A stretch of 64,000 nucleotides of DNA from Brevibacillus laterosporus LMG 15441 (GTDB lineage Bacteria > Bacillota > Bacilli > Brevibacillales > Brevibacillaceae), in assembly GCF_000219535.2 (NCBI RefSeq), contig NZ_CP007806.1, forward strand, positions 1,584,501 to 1,648,500. The letters run 5' to 3'. Position 1 is the first letter of the stretch, and every line of letters begins with the position of its first letter. The translations under genes were made by a program, and so were the position numbers. The notes under the pieces were generated by a model. The model had not been told where the DNA came from and searched no databases. It saw only the letters and a list, made by a program, of their open reading frames with translations. Positions 18,750 to 26,703 of the stretch are shown here, piece after piece.

Positions 18750-18786
18750 AAAAGACCATCTAAACGTACTAGATGGTCTTTCTTTT
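18750..18786. terminator. Bidirectional terminator
   Basis: AAAGACCATCTA pairs with TAGATGGTCTTT, with A-rich and T-rich flanks on both sides. It lies between converging genes. Confidence 0.88.
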
Positions 18787-18788
18787 CA

Positions 18789-19643
18789 TTACTCATCTCC
18801 TGTCGCCACAGGGCTATCTGGATAGGAGGACCAATCGCTCCAGCTTCCTCCGTACAGCTTGGCATCGGGTCGACCGGCTCTCATAAGCGCTAGAAGATTA
18901 ACGCATGCTGTTACACCTGATCCACAGTACACGATAATTTGTTCTTGCTGTAATAACTCACCGAAATGATTTTGCAGTTGTTCTTTCGTTTGTAATGTGC
19001 CGTCTGCTTGCAGGGTATATTTGTAAAAGAAACACTTAGCTCCAGGAATGTGTCCCGCCTTAGGGTCCAATGGTTCCATTTCCCCACGATAGCGCTCCGG
19101 GGCACGAGAATCCAGAAGAGGTGTAGAAGACTCCCGCTGGACCACTTCATTCTTGGTAAGAAGCATATCTGATTGGACATTAGCTGTGAAGGAACGTGAC
19201 TTTCTATGCAGGATTTCTGTACTAGTCGGATAAGTAGCTCTGTTCCATGCGGCATAACCACCATCCAGTACATATACCCGCTCATGTCCAACGTAGCGTA
19301 ACATCCACCACAAGCGTGCTGCCATTGCCAAATCATCCCCGTCATAGGCGACAACGGTTGTATGTTGGTCAATACCAATTCGGGAAAATAAAGCTTCCAT
19401 AGTGGCAATGTTCGGCAATGGATGGCGTCCACCATGCCCCTGCTCTGTTTTTTGGCCGGATAGGTCTGACTCCAAGCTGATGTAGACGGCCCCTGGAATA
19501 TGCCCTGCATCGTATTCTGCACGCCCTAGATCTGGTTGTCCAAGTATAAAACGGCAGTCTAGTATTACAATTGAAGGATCATTCAGGTGTTCATAAAGCC
19601 AATCAGCTTGCACCATGGGATCTTGCAGCTTACTCTGTAACAT
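18789..19643 (-). CDS. sseA: Thiosulfate/3-mercaptopyruvate sulfurtransferase (tandem rhodanese)
   Basis: A 284-aa protein of two rhodanese domains. The catalytic loop CGSGVTA near residue 240 has the mercaptopyruvate-type sequence, and the N-terminal domain is the inactive copy (AYDGDD in its loop). It moves sulfane sulfur to thiol acceptors or cyanide in the cytoplasm. GGAAGGAAGGG precedes ATG 19643; the TTG at 19661 overlaps that site. Confidence 0.92.
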   Translation of the reverse strand: MLQSKLQDPMVQADWLYEHLNDPSIVILDCRFILGQPDLGRAEYDAGHIPGAVYISLESDLSGQKTEQGHGGRHPLPNIATMEALFSRIGIDQHTTVVAYDGDDLAMAARLWWMLRYVGHERVYVLDGGYAAWNRATYPTSTEILHRKSRSFTANVQSDMLLTKNEVVQRESSTPLLDSRAPERYRGEMEPLDPKAGHIPGAKCFFYKYTLQADGTLQTKEQLQNHFGELLQQEQIIVYCGSGVTACVNLLALMRAGRPDAKLYGGSWSDWSSYPDSPVATGDE

Positions 19644-19862
19644 TTCATCCCTTCCTTCCAAACAAGCTCGAAATTATTGCCTTTTTTCTACTATAGCAGA
19701 TTAAAAGTTGTTTCGTCTTTGAAAAGAATGATACATTGAGGATAGAGGGGCATACCTTTCCGTTTTCATGAAATACATATGATTTAGAGCAAGAAAACAT
19801 TTTTGTTTTTTTAGAGATTGTTACATTCATAGGTTAGATAGATTAACAGGTAGGAGGATACC

Positions 19863-20516
19863 ATGATAAAAGCGCTAGTGTTTGATTTTGACGGAACCAT
19901 CTTAGATACGGAATGGACATTATATCAATCATTTAAGGAAATCTATGATTCTTATGGTGTAATACTTCCTGTTGATCTATGGTCACAAGGGGTGGGAAGT
20001 GAGCTTGTATTTGATCCTTTTTCTCATTTAGAAGAGCTGATTCAAACTCCGATTGACCGAGTTGCAACAGAAGATAAATGGCTGAATCGTCACAGAGAAT
20101 TGTTGCAGACAACAGATTTGCGCCCAGGTGTACGGGATTATTTAGAAGCAGCGCGTAATCTAGGGTTAAAAATTGGTCTTGCCTCTAGCTCTCCCCGTTC
20201 CTGGGTCGACCCTCACCTAAAGAAATATGGTATACGGGATTATTTTTCTTGTGTCTTAACCAAGGATGATGTGCTGCAGGTCAAACCTGACCCAGAGCTT
20301 TACACAAAAACGCTTGAGTGCCTAGGAGTAAGACCGTATGAAGCAATTGCCGTGGAGGATTCAGTCACCGGAGCGAAAGCTGCCAAAGCGGCTGGAATGT
20401 ACTGTATGATTACACCGCATGAGCTATCTCGTAAGCATATTTTTGCAGAGTATGATGTGCGGATGGAATCTCTTGCGGAGAGACAGTTGGAGCAGGTGTT
20501 AGAAGATTTTAAATAA
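19863..20516 (+). CDS. HAD-superfamily phosphatase (YhcW-like)
   Basis: A 217-aa HAD hydrolase of the beta-phosphoglucomutase/phosphoglycolate phosphatase type. Motif I DFDGT at 8-12, motif II LASSS, motif III KPDPE and motif IV VEDSVTG are all present, with a helical cap between I and II. It acts on a small phosphorylated metabolite, not identifiable. TAGGAGG precedes ATG 19863. Confidence 0.9.
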   Translation: MIKALVFDFDGTILDTEWTLYQSFKEIYDSYGVILPVDLWSQGVGSELVFDPFSHLEELIQTPIDRVATEDKWLNRHRELLQTTDLRPGVRDYLEAARNLGLKIGLASSSPRSWVDPHLKKYGIRDYFSCVLTKDDVLQVKPDPELYTKTLECLGVRPYEAIAVEDSVTGAKAAKAAGMYCMITPHELSRKHIFAEYDVRMESLAERQLEQVLEDFK

Positions 20517-20571
20517 CGTTCTTGTAAAGAATTGATTTTTCATATAACATACGCTATTAAAATTCCATACG

Positions 20572-20626
20572 AAAACCCTTCTGATGCCCAGCCATTTTTA
20601 AGACGGGATAAGCAGAAGGGTTTTAA
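20572..20626 (+). terminator. Intrinsic terminator after the HAD phosphatase gene
   Basis: AAAACCCTTCTG pairs with CAGAAGGGTTTT across a 28-base inner region, ending in a T-run. Confidence 0.7.
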
Positions 20627-20654
20627 TTTGTTATCTATAACGGTGTTCATTCTG

Positions 20655-20891
20655 TTATTGACGTTTACCAAGGAAGACGACATCGTCATCATCTGAAATG
20701 GAATGTTCGCGAGGCTTGTTCTGAAAAGGCCCGTTTTTATGCGACACAGTACTGGAATAAACATGAGAGCTATTGCCATTTTTTAGTCCTTGGATAAACC
20801 GACTCGCTTTCCCTGCTATAACAAGTGCCACTACGGCAATCAATACAATTGGAATCAAAGCTAACATCGCTAAAATGAGTAAAAATTTCAT
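20655..20891 (-). CDS. Small single-span membrane protein
   Basis: 78 aa. One N-terminal helix (about residues 3-25) and a polar cytosolic tail that ends in an acidic cluster DDDDVVFLGKRQ. A ribosome site GGGGAG precedes ATG 20891. It follows the DUF2621 gene in the same direction 56 bases later. No family recognised. Confidence 0.65.
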   Translation of the reverse strand: MKFLLILAMLALIPIVLIAVVALVIAGKASRFIQGLKNGNSSHVYSSTVSHKNGPFQNKPREHSISDDDDVVFLGKRQ

Positions 20892-20947
20892 CTTGGTCTC
20901 CCCTTTAAGTCGGTTAGTAATATATACGAAATAGGAGCAGGGAAGTT

Positions 20948-21376
20948 TCAGGCTTGTAAATATTTTTGAAAAGGTGTAAAGTCAATTTCTTTTTCTTTTA
21001 AATGGGCAATCAAAAATTTATGATCACGTTTTGGCGTTGCGATGATATATCCGCGAATGATTAGCTCTGTTGTCATATGCTCAGCTTTTTCATCTAGTGC
21101 CAACTGTCCAATTTTAGCAGCAATGGTACGTCTCGCAACGGGACGGAACAACTCAGGCACAGGGCTAACTAGTTCGTTTAAAAGCTGAAGGCTATCGTCA
21201 TCCCACATATGACTAGTCTGATCAATAAAGTGATCTTGCCAATCTAATTCCGATTTGCCATCCTGCTTAGGCATTGATTTTAGAAATTTTCGGAACATAA
21301 AATAGCCACCAATGGCAAACAGACCAACTAGCACAATAGTCCAACCGACAATAAACCAGGAAAACAATCCGTTCAC
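20948..21376 (-). CDS. DUF2621 family membrane protein (YneK-like)
   Basis: A 142-aa protein with one N-terminal helix (FSWFIVGWTIVLVGLFAIGG) and a soluble domain carrying LVSPVPELFRPVARR and IIATPKRDHKFL, which I recognise from B. subtilis YneK (DUF2621). The function is unknown. Start GTG 21376 is preceded by GAGGTG. Confidence 0.85.
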   Translation of the reverse strand: MNGLFSWFIVGWTIVLVGLFAIGGYFMFRKFLKSMPKQDGKSELDWQDHFIDQTSHMWDDDSLQLLNELVSPVPELFRPVARRTIAAKIGQLALDEKAEHMTTELIIRGYIIATPKRDHKFLIAHLKEKEIDFTPFQKYLQA

Positions 21377-21612
21377 AAGCTACACCTCGTTATCGTTATG
21401 CTTCTTACTATCCGTAATTTAACTATCGATCTAATATTTTCATTGTACAACAAATATTCCGTTTTTTTAAGAGGAGGAATAGGCCGAAGCTACCCAAACT
21501 CGCACCAATTACCTATACTGAATTGCCTAATCAAGGATTTTCTCTTTCCAATTCTACACGAAATGAGTAAGATAGATAGTACAATAGCTGTTGGAAAAGG
21601 GGGCTCGTGTCT

Positions 21613-21984
21613 ATGTTTACACTTGGACAACGGGTAATTATCACAGCAGATTCCTTTGAACAATCGTTGCCAATCGGAGAACATGCCTATCTTATTGGCC
21701 GCGATCGCAACCCGGATTCGGCTTTTGACTGGTTGATTCGTGTCCCAAAATATGATCGGCATTTTCCTGTAACGGATAAAGATATTGCTTTAGAAGAGAC
21801 CATTTGGGCGGAAGCAGCTGAGCGAGCGCAGCAAGAAGCTTTGCTTGACTTTGCCTTGGCTACCAAAAATGAAGCTTTGTTTCGAAAAGTAGTAGGTCTT
21901 GCTGATGAAGAGCCTGAACAAGGTGCGACAAAGGAATCACCTGAGGAATTTATTCGTAAGGTAAATATGAAAGCTTGGATATAG
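21613..21984 (+). CDS. Small protein with an IDEAL-like C-terminal segment
   Basis: A 123-aa soluble protein. The N-terminal half is beta-rich (FTLGQRVIITADSF). The segment around residues 70-105 (QEALLDFALATKNEALFRKVV) resembles the IDEAL domain of Bacillota, and the tail is acidic. AAGGGGG lies 9 bases before ATG 21613; a GTG two codons upstream is the alternative. The IDEAL assignment is tentative. Confidence 0.65.
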   Translation: MFTLGQRVIITADSFEQSLPIGEHAYLIGRDRNPDSAFDWLIRVPKYDRHFPVTDKDIALEETIWAEAAERAQQEALLDFALATKNEALFRKVVGLADEEPEQGATKESPEEFIRKVNMKAWI

Positions 21985-22172
21985 GTAACGATCAGAATGA
22001 TTTCCCTGTAGGGCCTAATGAAAAGGCGGCTTGGGGAGGTCATTTTGTATTTTCTCTGCCTTCATTGCAGGAATTGCAGGGTGATAACAAGAAATCTGTT
22101 AGAGAAGAGATCGATTTTTTAAAAACTAGGTGACGAAGCTCATATCGCCATGGAAAGAGAGGCCTTTTAGCC

Positions 22173-23123
22173 ATGTCAGATTTTATCGAATTTCAAAATG
22201 AAGATGGACAGAGTATGCAGTTATCCCGTGAGGATTTTCAAAATACAATAATTCCGAAGTATATGGAGCTTTACTGGAATGAGAATGAAAAATTACGAGA
22301 GTTCGCGATGGAGCTGGTGCGTCAGGAGTTTCCTGAGCAGGCTTCTAAAGCAGCGGATCGCTTATTGGAGTTATACGGTCCAATTGAACCAGCAATGATA
22401 TTCCGTTCCATTGTACATATGCAAATAGGGGAATTTCCACAGGCTCAGAAGCTATTGCACGAAACGATTGATCAATACCCAGAATCAGCTACCGCTCATC
22501 TTAATCTAGCTCGCCTGTATGCTCATGGAGGCGAGGAGCATACGGCAGGATTACTTTTGCAAAAGTCATTGCTTATTGATCCAAACCAAGACAATGCATT
22601 AGAATGGCTGACTACCTCCTTTATGGAAGCAGGTAAGAAAGAGGAGCTATATCAATATTTAACCGAGCTTGGTAATCGCGAAGGTGCATGGCGTCCGCAT
22701 TATGTGTTAGCCCTAGTCGCTTTAAAGGAAGGCGACCTGTTGACGGCTATGAATATGTTTAAAGAGACGCTAGAGAAAGTAAACGGTCATGAAGAAATTG
22801 TCATGAACGTGACAGGGGAACTTGGACAGGCAGGGTACGTTTATCAGCTTATCCAGATTAGCGAGCAATATTGGAAACCAAGCTTTGAACGTCCATATGC
22901 AGGCTTTAACTATATCAATGCGCTGTTACAAACAGATGAGACAAAAAAAGCGATTGATGTCTTAAAAGAATTAGTAGAACATACGCGTGAAGAATTTAAG
23001 CCAGCGGTACAAGAATATGTGGACAAATTGCCACAGGAACTTCTGGAAGCACACCAAGCCGAAGAGAAAAATCCAGTAGCCACCAATGGAGAAACGAAGA
23101 AGTCTTGGTGGAAAATTTGGTAA
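22173..23123 (+). CDS. TPR-repeat protein
   Basis: A 316-aa cytosolic protein with tetratricopeptide-type repeats (for example PAMIFRSIVHMQIGEFPQAQ, TAHLNLARLYAHGGEEHTA, PHYVLALVALKEGDLLTAM). Such repeats mediate protein contacts; the partner is unknown. The C-terminus ends in a positively charged KKSWWKIW. The GAGAGG site lies about 10 bases before ATG. Confidence 0.82.
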   Translation: MSDFIEFQNEDGQSMQLSREDFQNTIIPKYMELYWNENEKLREFAMELVRQEFPEQASKAADRLLELYGPIEPAMIFRSIVHMQIGEFPQAQKLLHETIDQYPESATAHLNLARLYAHGGEEHTAGLLLQKSLLIDPNQDNALEWLTTSFMEAGKKEELYQYLTELGNREGAWRPHYVLALVALKEGDLLTAMNMFKETLEKVNGHEEIVMNVTGELGQAGYVYQLIQISEQYWKPSFERPYAGFNYINALLQTDETKKAIDVLKELVEHTREEFKPAVQEYVDKLPQELLEAHQAEEKNPVATNGETKKSWWKIW

Positions 23124-23150
23124 TTAGCAAAAGACACGTATAAAATAGAC

Positions 23151-23194
23151 ACAAGGCGCTATTTTCCTTTTCGGAAGATGGGGTCTTGTTTTTT
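23151..23194 (+). terminator. Intrinsic terminator of the TPR gene
   Basis: A 17-bp stem with one mismatch and wobbles (23151-23167 with 23172-23188), a 4-base loop and six Ts. Confidence 0.85.
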
Positions 23195-23283
23195 GTTTGT
23201 AACGGTGTTCGGAGTATAAACAGTTTATTGACAATATCCTCTAGTAACTAGAACAAAAAGGTGATAAAATGCAAGTAAATATT

Positions 23284-23298
23284 TGATAATGATTATCA
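23284..23298 (+). promoter_or_regulatory. Fur box, perfect 7-1-7
   Basis: TGATAATGATTATCA matches the B. subtilis Fur core TGATAAT-N-ATTATCA at every position. It lies about 150 bases before the nitroreductase start, implying iron-dependent repression. A TACA-AA-TGTA dyad (23335-23344) lies further downstream. Confidence 0.8.
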
Positions 23299-23449
23299 TT
23301 TTTAATGATGGGCATATCTTTCGTGAAATGAATCTACAAATGTAGACATAAATGCTAACGAAAAGGCTACCTGTTACAACGTATAAAGATAAAAAACGGC
23401 ACAATACCATCAGATCCAGATCAATAAACTATCGAGGAGGAACATACTC

Positions 23450-24052
23450 ATGACAGAAGCAATGCAGACGTTGGCAACACTCATTACGTCCAGAAGAACT
23501 GTACGCCAAACCGAAAACACTCCCATTCCGCTGGAGACGATCTATAAAATTTTAGAGCAGGCAGCATATGCTCCTTTTCATAGCGAAGTAGAGCCTTGGG
23601 CAGTCAAAATTGCTTCCACTGAGCAAGAAAAAAAGTTTTTTTTCCAATGTGTCTTTAATAGCTACGAACGAATTGGGATTTTTGAATCTCATACGGATGA
23701 GAAAAAGGAAAAGGTGAGAGAGTCATATCGAGAATACTTTGAAGGTACACCGATTTCCATGCTGATAGCAACAGATGTATTTGATCATGAGAAAAAGGAT
23801 TTTGAAGCAGTTGGGGCTACGTGTGCCTTTATTCAAAACATCCAATTGCTATGCTGGGAGCAGAACATTGGGGCTGTATGGCGGACCAATCCTTATATTT
23901 TTGACGCAGAATTTACAAAGGAAATCGGTTTTCGTTCTAACCAAAAAATTGTAGGTTCTCTTCATTTAGGCTATCCACAGCAGGTACCGAAAGCTAAAGA
24001 ACGCCGAGCATTAGATCAATGGGTATCGAGTATTCAAGTAGGGGCGAAATAA
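23450..24052 (+). CDS. Nitroreductase family flavoprotein
   Basis: A 200-aa FMN-dependent oxidoreductase fold: N-terminal TSRRTVRQ phosphate-binding segment, AAYAPFHSEVEPW, GATCAFIQNIQLLCWEQNIGAVWRT (dimer helix) and LHLGYPQ. The substrate is not predictable. AGGAGG precedes ATG 23450. The perfect Fur box in its 5' region suggests expression under iron starvation, possibly in iron or flavin metabolism. Confidence 0.87.
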   Translation: MTEAMQTLATLITSRRTVRQTENTPIPLETIYKILEQAAYAPFHSEVEPWAVKIASTEQEKKFFFQCVFNSYERIGIFESHTDEKKEKVRESYREYFEGTPISMLIATDVFDHEKKDFEAVGATCAFIQNIQLLCWEQNIGAVWRTNPYIFDAEFTKEIGFRSNQKIVGSLHLGYPQQVPKAKERRALDQWVSSIQVGAK

Positions 24053-24081
24053 GAGGCCAGACGATAGCGATAGCAATATCA

Positions 24082-24126
24082 ACATTCCATGTACCACCAG
24101 CGTGTGGCGATGGAATGTTTTTTTGT
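24082..24126 (+). terminator. Intrinsic terminator of the nitroreductase gene
   Basis: ACATTCCAT pairs with ATGGAATGT, extended by TACCAC/GTGGCG, followed by seven Ts. Confidence 0.85.
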
Positions 24127-24173
24127 AATTTGTAAAGGGAAGGTAAAAGTTTATAAGTAGATTTGCATAAGCT

Positions 24174-24224
24174 TGTGATTTGAAATAGGGCAGGATATAC
24201 TTAATTTGTTTCCTAGGAAACAAA
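24174..24224 (+). promoter_or_regulatory. Promoter with a perfect 20-bp palindromic operator (MarR site)
   Basis: TTGTGA (24174-24179), 16-base spacer, TATACT (24196-24201). Directly downstream, covering the expected start of transcription, is the perfect palindrome TTTGTTTCCTAGGAAACAAA (24205-24224). The following gene is a MarR regulator, so autorepression is the natural reading. Confidence 0.75.
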
Positions 24225-24245
24225 AAAGAAAGGAGAAGTGGATAC

Positions 24246-24722
24246 ATGATTACACAACAAATTGTTGGGAAGCTGCAAAAGCTACTGCATCAACATGAAG
24301 AAAACCTGAAGCAAAGTCGTACTGGCTTATTGAACTCGATTCGAGATTTAGACAGGCTGACAGGAGAGCTGACTTTATCTGAACTGCATGTAATCGCTTG
24401 TATAGGAAAACAGGGTCAAGTAAATGTAACAGCTATTTCACAAGAGATGGATATGACTCGTGGAGCGATTTCTAAGATTAGTACGAAGCTTTTGCAAAGA
24501 GGTTATCTAGTAAAAAAACAAAGAGCTGATAATCAAAAAGAGGTACATTTTCAGTTAACACCGATGGGTGATGAAATTTTTCGTTTACATGAGGAGTTAC
24601 ATGAACAGGCAGAGAGGCGAATCGAGAGGTTTTTACAAAAATACTCCAGCTCTGAACTTGCTTTTATTGATCGTTTGCTCAGCGATGCCATTGCTGAACA
24701 TAAAAACAAGCAGACAGAATAG
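24246..24722 (+). CDS. MarR-family transcriptional regulator
   Basis: 158 aa with a winged helix (VNVTAISQEMDMTRGAISKISTKLLQRGYL) and a wing strand (RADNQKEVHFQLTPMG). MarR proteins bind short palindromes as dimers and are released by ligands. AAAGGAG lies about 10 bases before ATG 24246. It forms an operon with the MFS gene 32 bases downstream, which it probably controls. Confidence 0.92.
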   Translation: MITQQIVGKLQKLLHQHEENLKQSRTGLLNSIRDLDRLTGELTLSELHVIACIGKQGQVNVTAISQEMDMTRGAISKISTKLLQRGYLVKKQRADNQKEVHFQLTPMGDEIFRLHEELHEQAERRIERFLQKYSSSELAFIDRLLSDAIAEHKNKQTE

Positions 24723-24754
24723 GGAATTGTGAATTGGTTAGGAGGAAAGAGAGA

Positions 24755-25936
24755 ATGAAGACAAAAGTGATTTTGTATACATTAGCCATCAGCGCGTTAG
24801 TAGGATCGCTGTCTCAAAACATCTACACGCCGATCTTACAGCAAATGCAGGAGCAATTACATACATCACCGTACTTAATCAATCTAAGCATTTCTGTGTT
24901 CACCATCGCTCTAGCTGTCATGCAAATCGTGTATGGCCCCCTTATTGATAGTATCGGACGCAGGGCTGTGTTGCTCCCTAGTCTGCTTCTCTATGTGATA
25001 GCTTCTGTGGGATGCGCCTATGCCGAAAGCATATTTGGGTTTTTATTCTATCGTGTATTACAGGGAATCGGAGTAGCCGCAATTCCTGTGATAGCGGCTA
25101 CGGTCATTGGGGATATATTTGAAGGATCGCATAGAGCTAAAGCTATGAGCAGCTATCAGATGCTTCTGTCCCTAGCATCGGTAATCGGGCCGTTATTAGG
25201 CGGATTTATTGGAGGACAGGGTGGATTTACGGGTATTTTCACCTTTTTAAGTGTAACGGGTTTCGTTATGTTTCTCGCTAGCTTAGTCTTTGTACCAGAA
25301 ACGAAGCCAACAAAAGGAATCGTACGAACATTTCAACTACAGGCTTATGGAAAAGTACTTGTTCACCCGATTGGGCGGCTAGTACTGTTGCTTGGCTTTG
25401 CTCAGTTTTATTTGTTTTACAGTGTATTGGTGTTTTTACCACATGTGCTCCAGAACACATATGGGTTATCTGCTCAGCAAACAGGGCTTGCTTTTTTACC
25501 ATTGTCCCTATGCTTGATGGCAGGGAGCTTTGTAAGTGGGAGATTGAAAAAGAAACAGCAGGAAAGAACTGAAAAAAGATTGGTGTTCACTTGCTTTTTA
25601 CATCTGATAGCGGTCGTCATTTTTACACTAACCGCAAATATTTCTATAGGATGGCTCTTGTTTAGCTTATCTTTATACGGTTTTAGCGGCGGTTATGCCA
25701 TGCCAATCCAAAGTACGCTGCTAACGGAGCTCTTTGTAGCAGAGCGAGCAACAGCGATTGGCTTCTACAATTTTATTCGTTATGTCGGCATGGCGGTAGG
25801 GCCGATTATCGGTAGCTTCTTGTATCAAGGGGAACAATTTGTTTTGACATTTGGAGTAGGAGCTACAGGATTTGCGATTGTCATTTTATTTGCAAGGAAC
25901 ATGATTAGAATACGTGAAAAACAGCTTTTGCAATAG
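24755..25936 (+). CDS. MFS drug-efflux-type transporter
   Basis: 393 aa, twelve helices, with the DHA1-type loop GPLIDSIGRRAVLLPSLLLY and RVLQGIG / GPLLGGFIGG motifs found in bicyclomycin and multidrug exporters. AGGAGG lies just upstream of ATG 24755; the frame is open to 24734. Coupling to a MarR gene and its operator supports a ligand-induced efflux role. Confidence 0.88.
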   Translation: MKTKVILYTLAISALVGSLSQNIYTPILQQMQEQLHTSPYLINLSISVFTIALAVMQIVYGPLIDSIGRRAVLLPSLLLYVIASVGCAYAESIFGFLFYRVLQGIGVAAIPVIAATVIGDIFEGSHRAKAMSSYQMLLSLASVIGPLLGGFIGGQGGFTGIFTFLSVTGFVMFLASLVFVPETKPTKGIVRTFQLQAYGKVLVHPIGRLVLLLGFAQFYLFYSVLVFLPHVLQNTYGLSAQQTGLAFLPLSLCLMAGSFVSGRLKKKQQERTEKRLVFTCFLHLIAVVIFTLTANISIGWLLFSLSLYGFSGGYAMPIQSTLLTELFVAERATAIGFYNFIRYVGMAVGPIIGSFLYQGEQFVLTFGVGATGFAIVILFARNMIRIREKQLLQ

Positions 25937-25990
25937 CTAGTGCCGTTTAAAAGCTTTCTTACGTAAAAACAACATCATTACTTAGGAAGG

Positions 25991-26020
25991 GTCATCCAAG
26001 GGACGAGGGTGACTTTTTTT
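25991..26020 (+). terminator. Intrinsic terminator of the MarR-MFS operon
   Basis: GTCATCC pairs with GGGTGAC around a 9-base loop, followed by a run of seven Ts. Confidence 0.8.
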
Positions 26021-26024
26021 GTGA

Positions 26025-26252
26025 TCTAACATCACTAAAAAACAAGAGACAGTAAGAAACAACCAATCTAGTATTACTACGAACGAACTCTGGATCGATA
26101 AGGAAACCGGTCTAAAGCTAAAGTCTATTACCAATGCAAATAACAAACAAATTTCCGAGTATATCGTAACTAAGGTTGATTTTCATCCACAATTTCATGA
26201 AAAAGACTCTACTCTTGATTTACCTAAGGATGTTAAAATAATAGAAAACTAG
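26025..26252 (+). pseudogene. 3' fragment of a lost gene
   Basis: An open frame of 75 codons with no start codon, beginning right after a stop and ending TAG at 26250-26252. It reads as the C-terminus of an exported protein (ELWIDKETGLKLKS, EYIVTKVDFHPQF, LDLPKDVKII) resembling LolA-like/sigma-regulator domains. The rest of the gene is absent; the fragment begins just behind the terminator of the MFS gene. Confidence 0.5.
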
Positions 26253-26316
26253 GCCGAAAGAAGCCAGTGAGTTATTTCCTCAAAGAAATACATGAAAACA
26301 TACCCATCTAACAAAA

Positions 26317-26350
26317 AATGACTCTGACGTTCATTCAGGGTTATTTTTTT
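26317..26350 (+). terminator. Intrinsic terminator, orphaned
   Basis: An 11-bp stem (AATGACTCTGA with TCAGGGTTATT) followed by seven Ts. It probably belonged to the gene whose 3' fragment lies upstream. Confidence 0.7.
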
Positions 26351-26417
26351 ATGCTCTAGCACTTGTGAACGTTACAGGTAGAGATGCAAAAGTAAACGAT
26401 TTGATGCATTTTGATCA

Positions 26418-26446
26418 TTGTCGTATATTGACGGAATTTGTATAAT
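26418..26446 (+). promoter_or_regulatory. Sigma-A promoter for the PAS chemoreceptor leader
   Basis: TTGTCG (26418-26423), 17-base spacer, perfect TATAAT (26441-26446). Confidence 0.6.
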
Positions 26447-26452
26447 AAGCGT

Positions 26453-26587
26453 ACCTTTTCAAACCTGTTATCTTTCAATCCCATGGTGGAAAGGGTAACG
26501 TTATCAATCTAGCAATTGATTGATTAACCTGAAGATGAATTATAAATGATCAGAAAAAGCTCTTGCCAAAGCATAAGAGCTTTTTAC
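26453..26587 (+). ncRNA. Leader or small RNA ending in a strong terminator
   Basis: From the promoter, transcription would run about 135 bases into an 11-bp terminator stem (AAAAAGCTCTT at 26554-26564 with AAGAGCTTTTT at 26575-26585) ahead of the chemoreceptor gene. Upstream of the stem is GGTGGAAAGGGTAACG, which I cannot place in a known riboswitch. It could be an attenuator or an independent small RNA. Confidence 0.45.
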
Positions 26588-26703
26588 GCCTTGTTCGCCA
26601 TAATGAGCCAAATGAATCATGTAGAAAAGATTCATAGAGTGGACAGGTTTGGTTAGGTTTGAGTACTGAGGATTCTATATAACTGGAAAAGGGGAGATGA
26701 TCT

